Below, piece after piece: positions 30,720 to 40,989 of a stretch of 64,000 nt of DNA; within the stretch, counting starts at the first letter, position 1, and each line of letters starts with the position of its first letter. Location: NCBI GenBank assembly GCA_001692895.1, contig KV748218.1, positions 930,001 through 994,000 on the forward strand. The letters run 5' to 3'. The translations under genes were made by a program, and so were the position numbers. The notes below the pieces were generated by a model. It did no database searches. It was not told where the DNA came from and saw only the letters and a program-made list of their open reading frames with translations. Origin of the DNA: Cenococcum geophilum 1.58. Its lineage: Eukaryota > Ascomycota > Dothideomycetes > Gloniales > Gloniaceae.

Positions 30720-32368
30720 ATGCATACCTACGTTGCTCTATTTATCTACTTCCTGACTTGCTTTGTGGTTTATCAAATTGCTTCGGCTATTGTTAGCAAC
30801 CGCCGACATGCAGCTCGAGCACGAGAGCTCGACTGCAAGATGCCTCCCCGCGTCCCATGCTCTGATCCGCTTGGTATTAACAATATACGGAGACTGCTCA
30901 AGTCAGACCGCGAAAAGCGGATGCCAGAATACTTAGTCGAAAGGACAGAGGAGGTATCCCACTTGGAAGGCAGGAATGTATCCACTATGGTCCAAACCTT
31001 GTTGGGCAAAGACGGCTTCTTCACGATCGAGCCTAAGAATATCCAGGCCATTCTTGCAACCCAGTTTAAGGACTTCGGCCTTGGCGATGCTAGGAATAAT
31101 AACTTCAAGCCGCTTTTAGGCCGTGGTATTGTGAGTCACACACCCCTTTCCCAGGAGGATCGCAAGCTAATGAAAGCACCATTTAGTTCGCCACGGACGG
31201 GAAGCAGTGGGAGCACTCCCGTGCAATGCTCCGCCCACAGTTCATAAGAGAACAAGTCAGCGATCTCGACCTCGAGGAGCGCCATGTGCAGAACATGATG
31301 CGGGCTCTTCCAGCCAAGGCGGACGGATGGACAGAGTCGACCAACATTCAGACCCTCTTCTTCCGCCTGACTCTAGACTCAGCTACTGAATTCCTCTTCG
31401 GCGAGAGTGTCGATTCCCAGCTCGCTGAGCTACCTAGCTACACCTCGCACAACACCTCGCCCGCCCATAACGAGAAACTCTTTGCCTACAACTTCGACCG
31501 CAGCCAAGCCTACCTCGCAAAAGCCGCCCGTTTCGGGGACCGGTACTGGATGGCGCACAACGCCGAGTTCAAGTATTTCTGCAAGCAAGTGCATGGCTTT
31601 GTCGACCACTTCGTGCAGCTAGCGCTGAACAAAAACATCCAAAAAAAGCCACTCGAGAGCGGCGAGTCCGGCAAAGGGAAATACGTCTTCCTCGAAGCCA
31701 TTGCAGCCGAGACCAAAGACCCCGTCGAGCTCCGCTCCCAACTCCTGAACATCCTGCTCGCCGGCCGCGACTCCACAGCGTCGCTGCTCGGCTGGCTCTT
31801 CCTGATGCTTCTGCAACACCCAGCCACCTTCAGAAGGCTGCGCGAGGCCGTGCTGCACGACTTCGGCAGCTACACCGAGCCGCGCAACCTGGCCTTCTCC
31901 GGGCTCAAGAACTGCGCCTACCTGCAATGGGTGCTGAACGAGACGCTGCGACTGTTCCCAGTTGTGCCGCTGAACAGCCGCCGTGCGTTCCGCGACACCA
32001 CGATCCCGGTCGGCGGCGGGCCAGACGGCCGCTCGCCCATCTACATCCGCAAGGGTCAGCAGGTCGACTACAGCGTGCACGTGATGCACCGCCGGCGCGA
32101 CCTGTGGGGCGAGGACGCCGACGACTTCAAGCCTGAGCGCTGGAACGGCCGCAAGCCCGGTTGGGAGTACCTGCCCTTCAACGGCGGGCCGCGCATCTGT
32201 ATCGGGCAGCAGTTCGCGCTGACGGAGGCTGGGTATGTGGTGGTGCGGCTGCTGCAGCGGTTTGAGGCCATGGATGGCGAGGTGCCGACGAGGTATATGC
32301 ATGGGGTTACGCTCACGAGCTGTCCGGCTGATGGAGTGACGGTTAGGCTGAAGGAGGCAGCTGCGTGA
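30720..32368 (+). CDS. Cytochrome P450, CYP52-like (alkane/fatty-acid hydroxylase type)
   Basis: Haem monooxygenase of the ER membrane; CYP52 relatives omega-hydroxylate n-alkanes and fatty acids with NADPH-P450 reductase. Exons 30720-31130 and 31187-32368, one 56-nt intron (gtgagt...tttag with gctaat branch), giving 530 residues, the usual length. ATG at 30720 is the first in frame and opens an N-terminal membrane anchor (MHTYVALFIYFLTCFVVYQI). I helix AGRDST at residues 329-334, ExxR as ETLR 389-392, FKPERW at 451-456, haem loop FNGGPRICIG at 468-477 with Cys475. All key residues are present and no RIP stops. Substrate is inferred from family resemblance only. Converges with the HET gene, 457 bp between stop codons. 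Confidence 0.93.
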
Positions 32369-32825
32369 GAAGAGTGGGTTATCTAAGCAGTTTTCTCTCA
32401 TGTAAGTTTGGATTGGTTGGTTTAGGAAGTTGGGAACATTGGGCTTGGGTGTGATAAAATCCGCTTTCGCGTCAGGATCTATTCAATTGTAACGAATCAG
32501 CGCCATTAGTTACCCTACCTTAATCTCCGTCGCCCATACAATGCTGCATGCAGTACAGGAAACCATTTACGTGGGCCGCTCATTACAACCTACTCTACTT
32601 GCCTGTCAGGTTGGGTTTGTCAAGAGGATGGCGCATCAACAAGATTGAATTTGCGGATAAATATAAAGGCAGGCTTTTGCAGATAGAAACGCTAGTTGAA
32701 TGAAACCCCCCACAGAAACTTTAACGGTAATATTTTGAGAATTTGCATCAGATATGGTGTCAGACACCAACGACAACAGGAGCAAGGGAAATTTTAAATT
32801 TCAAAAGAAAGCAAAAGCTATTTTC
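32369..32825. other. Shared 3' region of P450 and HET genes
   Basis: 457 bp between converging stop codons, normal composition, no feature recognised. Confidence 0.5.
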
Positions 32826-34772
32826 TCAGGCAAGCTGGCCAATCAAATACAACCTTACGCTGAGATTGTCTGTTAAGAAATATAACCCATTCATCCATCG
32901 TTTTGTGGTGAGCTGAGGCACTCCATCGGAGGTAAATCCATTCACCTCGACTCCCAGAGAGACAAACTTGTCCATGTTTCTTTCTGTCAGTTTGCCATCT
33001 ACAAGATCTTGGGCGCAACTCCAAGCTGTGAAAGCATAAGATTCGTTCAGCTTCTGTTTGCGGTATTGTTTATGGATAAAGATTCCGCGGTATGAATTGC
33101 TGCCCGAGAGGCGCCCTAAGTAGATTGGTCTGCCCTTTCTCATGGCTTGAACAATTTTTTCAGCCATAACATCTTTGTACTGCTTCGAAGGGTACACGCT
33201 CCTACTGCTTCGGTCATCCTCGTCTAAGTAATCTCTCAGATCTTTAGAAAGATCCCCGTATCCCATCTGTCCAATTTCTCTGGCAAGTTGCGAAAGCCGC
33301 GATCTTTGGTACCCACTTAAGCCCTCAGTGTGGACTGTCCAATCTTGTTCAAACTGTGTAGTAAAATGGCTGGTATGGATTTTTTTGCACACTTTCCAAA
33401 GGTACCCAAAAGTGATGATACCTTCCCGAGAAAGCATAACGTCGGTAAACCGGCAATGCTTGATAAAAGTAAGTTCCTTTTCCTCAACAGGGGGCTTAAA
33501 ACCCAATGATTGGTCTTTTAAAAATTTGAATATGTTGCTAGAGAGAATAGCCTTGTACATTTTCCCATTTTGGATAATCTCTCCGTTAAGGAAATAGAGT
33601 GCTAGGATAGAAAGACTCAAGCTGCATCCTGCAGCATTTAGATCCTGCGTATCAAGCCGGATAGAGTAATCGCAGCAGTTCGCGGCGATGGCCAGCAGAT
33701 CGGAAGGTTCTGTAATGCCTCGGTTTCCAATATCTGAGAAGATGGTTGGTGACATGCCCTCAAACATTTTGTTATATTTGCGCAGGATTTGGTATTTCTT
33801 AGCCCTTGCTAGCACCATGTTGCAAGTGATGCTATCTTTTTCCTCTATATTGTTGAGTTTTCGACGGTAAGCTAGGCAAAATAGCGTGGCTGCCTCGCGG
33901 AAGTTCGCTGAGTTGACTTCCAGCTCTCCTGGTGTGTGTCCAAACTCGGACGGAATATGCGGCCTAGGGATCGATGTACGAATAAGTAGAGTCATCTTCG
34001 TCGAGGCCCGATAATCTTCCTGGAATATCCAGGCTCTATCCCACCACAGATCAGATGTGATGAGGTGTAGGAGTTCCAAGACTTTCGAAGCTGTCACCCG
34101 GCTTACCCCTTGCTCCAGCATAGGGTGCTGATGATCGCATGGTACCGTGATAAATTCCCCTACGAGTATTCCTAAAAGAAGGTACAATTGCTCTTCTGAA
34201 TCGAGCCGCAAGAAGAGCAAGCCGAGTGGATATTGACTGTGGCTGTACACAAGGTCCATGGACTGGATTGCCATCTCTTTCTCGGTATTTTGGAGAGAAT
34301 CCGTCTGATCAATGCAGTCACGGTCGATCCAAAAAGAATATACTTCATGTCGTGCGGCAAAATTTATGACTCTGTCCAACACAACGTCCTGAACATTGCT
34401 TGGTGTATCTTCTCCCCCTCCTGCTGACAGGATTGTATATCCGCCTTGCGCAGAACTTTCGTCTTCAGGTAGCCTCCAAGGGCAGGAAACAGCAATGTAA
34501 CTCTCCCTCGGCTGACGTATGATTATTCGGTCTCGTCGCAAAGTTTTTGCCGACCTAATGTCCTGACGGTCCTCCACTGTACGACGGCTTTTTCGACTCG
34601 GGTGTACCCAGCATAAACATCTGAGGTTCGTAGCCCATTGGATTGACTTCTTTCCCAGAGTGACATGCTTCTGGATGTCAAGCAATCTGGATATTAGATC
34701 TGCGTTGGATTTATGGCGGATCTCCGAGAGCGAGGAAGTAATATCGTTCTGCATTTTTCCAGGGTGTCTCAT
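32826..34772 (-). CDS. HET-domain protein (heterokaryon incompatibility family)
   Basis: HET domains (PF06985) act in fungal non-self recognition, where activation leads to compartment death; partners here are unknown. Single open frame of 648 codons from ATG 34772 to TGA 32828-32826. HET signatures: SYIAVSCPWR (residues 91-100; usually SYxWG), FWIDRDCIDQ (147-156), MDLVYSHSQYPLGLL (172-185), WWDRAWIFQED (242-252). The second half, about residues 300-648, has no domain I recognise. No membrane segment evident. The frame stays open upstream of this ATG for 51 more codons to a possible splice acceptor, so the true start may lie at 35122. Intact in the annotated part. Confidence 0.85.
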   Translation of the reverse strand: MRHPGKMQNDITSSLSEIRHKSNADLISRLLDIQKHVTLGKKSIQWATNLRCLCWVHPSRKSRRTVEDRQDIRSAKTLRRDRIIIRQPRESYIAVSCPWRLPEDESSAQGGYTILSAGGGEDTPSNVQDVVLDRVINFAARHEVYSFWIDRDCIDQTDSLQNTEKEMAIQSMDLVYSHSQYPLGLLFLRLDSEEQLYLLLGILVGEFITVPCDHQHPMLEQGVSRVTASKVLELLHLITSDLWWDRAWIFQEDYRASTKMTLLIRTSIPRPHIPSEFGHTPGELEVNSANFREAATLFCLAYRRKLNNIEEKDSITCNMVLARAKKYQILRKYNKMFEGMSPTIFSDIGNRGITEPSDLLAIAANCCDYSIRLDTQDLNAAGCSLSLSILALYFLNGEIIQNGKMYKAILSSNIFKFLKDQSLGFKPPVEEKELTFIKHCRFTDVMLSREGIITFGYLWKVCKKIHTSHFTTQFEQDWTVHTEGLSGYQRSRLSQLAREIGQMGYGDLSKDLRDYLDEDDRSSRSVYPSKQYKDVMAEKIVQAMRKGRPIYLGRLSGSNSYRGIFIHKQYRKQKLNESYAFTAWSCAQDLVDGKLTERNMDKFVSLGVEVNGFTSDGVPQLTTKRWMNGLYFLTDNLSVRLYLIGQLA

Positions 34773-35122
34773 CAAATCTTTGGCTTTTCCGTGTGGGTTA
34801 GAAATGATGGGGTCTTTTGGTAAGACTGCGCTGTTTGAGAGATGAACCTTGAGTAAGCATGTGTAACAAGGCCACTGGCCATAAGGAAAGAAACACTTGT
34901 CACCGTTAATCCAGAAGAGAGGTACCTACTTTTACCAAATAGTGGCTTCGGACTTCGCGCCTATTCAACTACTGGATAGGGCGCCTAATAGAAAACCCAT
35001 GAAGAGTTATGGACGAATATCAATCTCTCATCGGCTTCATCTATCATATCAAATTCTTGCTTTCCCGCAGCTGCCCAATCATCTTCTGTGACTTGCTGTA
35101 ACTTAGTATTTGGTATCTTCAT
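34773..35122 (-). CDS. Candidate 5' exon and intron of the HET gene
   Basis: From ATG 35122-35120 a 45-codon frame reads MKIPNTKLQQVTEDDWAAAG and ends IFVHNSSWVFY before TAG 34987-34985. An intron 34996-34926 (71 nt, donor GTTTTC, acceptor AAGTAG) would join it in frame to 34925-34773, which contains INGDKCFFPYGQWPCYTCLL, and on to the HET frame: 741 residues in all. The composition looks coding, but the donor is poor. Alternatives: an uncharacterised neighbouring fragment, or a damaged 5' end. Confidence 0.4.
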
Positions 35123-35330
35123 GCACTTATTCCCTATCCTAGCAATTTAGGGCTGAGCCAAAAACCATTTTCAGCCTTCATCTGCTACATTTCAGTAATC
35201 GTTGTAAGGCTCGACTAACTAGATCCTGTCGACCGGAATTTGAGGCTGTGTACTGTCATAATTGGCGCTGCCGATAGGATCGGTCTTTTTGGTGCTAATG
35301 GGCAGTCAACAGATCCTAATTCTATTTCGG
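35123..35330. other. Upstream region of HET gene to the repeat boundary
   Basis: Normal composition with a tcctaattctatttcgggta stretch. The AT-rich repeat block starts near 35,331. Confidence 0.45.
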
Positions 35331-38300
35331 GTAATCTGTGTCCAGGTGCGCTGCCTATTTAAGTTTAGCGGGGCCCCGACACCCGTTTTCGGGCATCGCT
35401 CTCTCGCTTAGCCGACCGCCGCTTTTAACGTCTATAAAATGCTCTATCGCCTTTACTGCCCTCTCTACTAGCTCTTTCTCCCTTAAATTCCACTTCTGCC
35501 CTAGCCTTACCCCTGCTATAAGGCCCCACTCTTATAGCCTACGCCCGCCCCTTAATACTAAACTTCTAATTACGACTAATACCGAGATGCACGCTCTTTT
35601 AGCTAATAACTCCTAAATATTTAACTGTTGTTTCCACTTTTATGGCCTATATACTACCGTTATAATCCTAGTATAAACTACCTTAAATAGATACGCTAGA
35701 TTTAGGGAGGCTAATATTATATCCCCTCTCTAAGCCTCTTTTTCTCTCTGCGCTCCTTTTATTTATTTTCCTCTTTAATATTCTTTTTATAGGCTATCTA
35801 GGTCTTTAGTTCTAACTTTTATATAGTCCCACTTTACCTATATTTTATTATCTTAGCTCTATTAACTAATAGCCTACCCTAGAGTTAAGACGCCTATTTA
35901 AATACTTAGACGTTATACTAGAAATTACTTTAGCGCTAACACTTTACCACGCCATTACTATAGTTAATTAAAGAATGTGTTTTATTCTTACCGCTTTAAT
36001 AATATAACTTAGGAGACTATAATTAAAATAAGGAGCTATAGAGCCTAAACTATAACTAGTTACTAAAATAACTGCTATAGCAGTAAGAGTGTAAGTAGGG
36101 TAGAGGGGCGCAGCGAAAGGACAGTAGGGGGCTTAGATTAAAGGTGAAATTAACTAAAGGACTACTAAGTTAATCTTCTAACTAATAAAGGAAATGCCTT
36201 ATTATATAAAGCTATTATAGCGCTAGGATAGGTTAGTAGAGCTCTATAGATGTTTTATATAAGTGCTTACTAAATTACTTTAGACTAGTTAATTCTATCC
36301 CTATTATAGAGTTCTTACCTTATAAGAAAGAGTAGGTAGTATATTTTAGTAAATAAATAGAATAAATTAAGGCTAATAGGCTAGGATTTAGGGTTTTTTA
36401 TTAGCCCTCTATCCCCTAGATATTAGTTTTAGCCCTCTTTAGAAAGGCCTAAAATTAAAATTTATAGGTAATAACTGGGGATACACGGTCTAGATTTAAC
36501 GGTAATACTATAATATATTATTAATTTAGGATAACTACATTATACTACTATACTAGGGGCACTTAAAGTATCTACTATTAGGACTAGTAAAAGAGGGAAA
36601 GGTTATATAGCCGAAAGGGGCGGAATAAGCTAATCCGGTACCACTGATAGATATTAGTATTACTACTACTTATAAAAGTTGCAGATATAGCACTGTTAAC
36701 GTAGATCCTAGTGCTATAAGGCGTAGATAGTAATATTTATTTATATATCTGCTAACTAAAAGAAGTAATATTATACAAGAATATTTAAAGAATTTGGTAG
36801 GGGAAGTAATATAAAAGCCTTAAATAACTCTCTAAGTGGTTCTAGGTGAAAGTTAACCCACTAAGTTAATTTTAGTACTATAGGCACCACTAATTTTTAG
36901 GGGATAGGCGTAATATTTATATACTATAACGCCTTAGCCTAAAGCTATATAAACTAAGCCACTGCCGTTGCTATTAGGTTTAGCGGTAAGTATAAAGAGG
37001 ATAATAAATTAAACTAGCTAAGGACTAGGCTATGCCGAGAGCATATATATAAGAATACGCTCTCTTGCTAATTTTTAGATTATCTTACTCCTTAAAAAGA
37101 TTTTTTTATTACTTCTATATCTTTCTATCCTAATTCTTAAATTATAATAGACTTTTAATCTTTTTATAAACCTAGAGTACTAACTACCTAGATCCCTAGG
37201 CCTAAGCTATACCCCTAATTATTCTATATATAATTGCCTCCTATTATAACTAGTAGATAAGGTAGGTAATTTACTAAGAGAAATAAGAGTTCTATATTAA
37301 TTATTAATCTTATAGCTTTTATCCCGGAAAAACTATTATAGAGTGCTAGATAGCTAGAGATAACCTAACTAGGGCCTAAAGTAAGTGTATATATAGTTAA
37401 ATTATAGTAATAGTATCTAATATAATATAGGAAACTTGCCTATTATTAAAAACAATATTACTAGAAAAACTTCTGGCGGCCCCTATAATAACGGTAATAA
37501 TAACTACCTTTTAAAAGTAGAAGACCTTATTTCTAGAAAACATTAAAGAAAGAAAATAGGAAATTTTAGCCTTAGTCCTTAATATATAATTATTAGGCAG
37601 TTATATAATAATAGGAGTTAGAAAAGTGGCCTTCCCTATAATAGATATAGATCTAGAGCTAGAATTAGAGTACTGGTTAACGGTAAAGGTAAATATATTA
37701 TATTTAAGATTCCTCTATAACCGGCCTAAGAAAATTGCTTACACTATACTATAGATAAACTAGCTATACTAAATACTAGAAAACTATATAGCGGCCTATC
37801 CTACTATAACGCTTAAAGCCCTAAGCCTACTACTATTAGCGACTAAACTAGCTTTACTTCTATTTTTAGTATCCTAAGTAATATTATAGTTGGTTATCTA
37901 GGTACTAACCTAGAAAGCACTAATAGTATTAATAGCGGCTAGAGCCTTAATGACTAAAACTATAATATTAGTAAAAGTGTTAATAAGGCAGATAAGTAGC
38001 TAGAGAAGCTAGCTAGAACCATTTTAGTCTTAGAATACCCTTTAACCCCCTTTAAGAGTTCTAATTAAGGCAATCTTTAGAGAACTATAAATAATATAAG
38101 CGTTTAGGGTAAGGAGTTAGCCCCTAATTGCTCTAAAATATATAGGAGCGGCTCTAGCTCTAATATTGCTAGCGACTATATAAGTAATTAGAACGCTAAT
38201 ACTCTCTAGGGGTAAGGAATTAGGCTATAGAATAGACTGGACTGTGTTTAAATAACTAGGATTAGACGTTCTAACTCCTATAATAAACTTACTAAAAAAA

Positions 38301-40781
38301 ACTATAGGACAAACCTATAGAGGGGGTTAGTAATTTTTATATACTAAGTCTAGCTAAGGTAAATACTAATAACGTTTATGGCAAATACCTTTATAATAAG
38401 GGGGTTAACTCCAGATAAGATAGTAACTAGTATTTAGAGTAAATACTTCCCTAAAGCAATTTAGCTATAAAGTATTATATTAGTAGTAATCCTATAGAGA
38501 GTAATATAAGTATAAAAAGAGCGTATTCTTAAAGAGCTTATTAAGGTATACTTAAAATAATATTAAAAGAACCCTAGCCCACCTAATACGTTTTTTTAGA
38601 AAATGCTACTTATAAGTATAGCTTAGCTAAGAACGTAAGCAGATTAGACCCTATATACTAATTATTACTAGAGTAATAAAGCTAATACGCTCTACTTTAA
38701 GCTAAGGCTCTACTATTTAGTGTTAATACTCTACCTTAGAATACTCTTACTTAGAAACAGCCTACCTTACTTATTAATTCCTCTGCGCTCCCTTAAGATA
38801 GTTAATCCGCTAAGTAATATAAACGCTTAAGGGGAAAAATAGGAAAGGCTAGAATGGTAAAGGAAATGCTTTTTTATGTATATCCACCTAATAAAAAGAA
38901 TATAGGTTATATGGTTAAGTGTGTTAAAGCTATTTACCTTATAAATAATAGGTTTATGCTATCTACTATAAAATAGATGTTATTAGAGGTACCAATAAAT
39001 AGTCTAGTAGGAGAAGAGTATTATAGCCAGTTTAAGGGCTTATTTAAGATAGAGTTTAGAGAAAAGGAGTGGGACCTATAACGGGAGAAGCGGCTTTAGA
39101 AGATAATAAGATATCTATATTATAAAGAGGATAACGATTATATAGTTAAGTATATTAAGGCTCTTTGCGTTATAGAGAATGGATCTATATAATATATAGT
39201 TAAATAGGCGTTATTAGTAGTAGCGGAGGATAATCTTAAAGAAGATCTGCTTAAATAGGCTAAGAAACTATTTAAGGAGAAGTATAGAGAGGAGAAGTGG
39301 AAGTAGCAGCTTTAAAAGAAGTAGGAAGCTACTAATTAAAAGCCCTAAAGTAAAGGTTAAAAGATTTAGAGAAGGTAATAGGATATTTTTACTGGCTATA
39401 ATAGTTTTAGTATCCCTCGACTGGCATTAGCGTTAAAGAAAAAATAATATTTTTAGTATTTATTATCTAGCAACCTAACTAATTGCTTTTAGCTTAGGTG
39501 CAAAATATACTTTTAGTAATTAGATAAACTAGTAAGGTAGGTAAGATCTAGGAATTGCTTTTACTAAAAAGGGGTCTCCCTTAAGAAGGTGACCCCCTTA
39601 TTAAAATCACCCCTTATAAACCTACTTTATTAAGCGCTATAAATCTTACTATAAAAAGGCTAAAGCTAGTTCTTTATTATAACCACTTATTATTTAAATA
39701 TGTTTTTATTTTAGGATAATAATATACTTCTTTAGCCTAATATATCTATTAATATTAATAAAGTAAACTGTTTTATTAATGGCAACCATAATACGCATAT
39801 TGCGATATATTAGCAATATATAAGCTAGTTAATAAATTTATATATTTACCAAGCTTTCCTCTAAGAAATACCGTATAATAATTATAAGAAATTATTTAAG
39901 AGTATAGACAAATAAGTACTTTTAAGATCACTTCCCTATATAGACTATAACTAAGCTTAGAAGGTCCTTACAGAATACTATAGGGAAATTAACTCTATAA
40001 TTAAAATTCTTAATTATATAAATAACCAACAGCGAGCACCATTAATATTCGCGATTATAAAAATAGCTTATATAAAAAGATTTTATAATATAGACGAGGA
40101 AAGTGAGAATAAAGCTATTTACAGTCTTAATAGTAAAGCTGTCTATAACGGGAGAAAGTAGATAGGTGCTATAGCACTTAGTAGTTATAGTGCCTATCTA
40201 TTAAACTGGATAAAATTTAAAGATTTATATACTTTTTATAAGAAGAAATATAGCTTTAGAGACGAAATATAGAGAGCGAATTATTGGAACTATACCTATT
40301 ATAGAGACTGTTTGCTTAATTACTATAAAATAAACTATATTTAATACCAAGCTCTACTATATATTATTTGCCTTTAAGATTAGTATTATTTATAGGAACT
40401 TAAACTAACTAAAATAAAGGTTAACGGACTTATAGTCTACCTACAAGACCAAATTATATACGCAATAGTAAAATTTATAGAAGAAGGAGACCCTTACTAG
40501 TATAAAGCGGAAGTCCTTTATAATTATTGTGGCGCTATATATAATATAGCGGTATTTAATTTCCTTAGTATACTAGCTTTTAGGTAAATGCCTTACCTAT
40601 AAATAAAATACATAGAAGGTAGAGGTAGAGGCAATAATAGTAGGTAGTGCGGTACTAACTAGTATAGTAGATTTTTATTACTTAAAGAGATATTTATATA
40701 CTCGCTATAGGTTTATATAGTAGCGCTTAAATGGCTTATTCTATAAAATTAAATAATAGTGCTGCCGCGTAGAATAGATTT
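35331..40781 (+). mobile_element. Unclassified degraded element, left part
   Basis: The first ~300 bp (35340-35620) are GC-richer, with frame fragments such as MHALLANNS at 35588. Then TA-rich, RIP-like DNA. Coding traces on + when TAR is read as CAR: about 38,850-39,420 (KCVKAIYLINNRFML, LYYKEDNDYIVKYIKAL) and 39,730-40,781 (INSIIKILNYINNQQRAPL, GAIALSSYSAYLLNWIKF). No RT, DDE, helicase or recombinase motif recognised. It continues at 60466 after Copia copy 2. Limits approximate. Confidence 0.4.
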
Positions 40782-40989
40782 TGTTGGTCATATAAGGTGA
40801 CTCACCAATAACGACTACTTGAGTAGGGTTACAGTGATGTTAGTTAATAAAGCTTCTTAATTGGAATGAGGAAGGGCGAGGAACGTAAAGCTCCTCGCCA
40901 CGCTAGTGCCGCGGCGACACGTAATGGCAACTTGCCATTACGTGACGGTAGTTTGCCGTACGTGACGGTAACTTGCCTTATTCCCAACA
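40782..40989 (-). repeat. Copia copy 2 LTR (3' LTR)
   Basis: 208 bp, from tgttggtcatataaggtg to attcccaaca on +. The distal half with cacgctagtgccgcggcg matches copy 1; the proximal half (actcaccaataacgactact) does not. Confidence 0.92.

Noticed and set aside
31131..31186. Frameshift in the P450 gene
   Set aside because: Explained by a 56-nt GT-AG intron that restores the frame exactly.
31619..32401. 260-codon open frame on the minus strand
   Set aside because: Lies antisense to the P450 exon 2, which has all family motifs; high-GC shadow frame.
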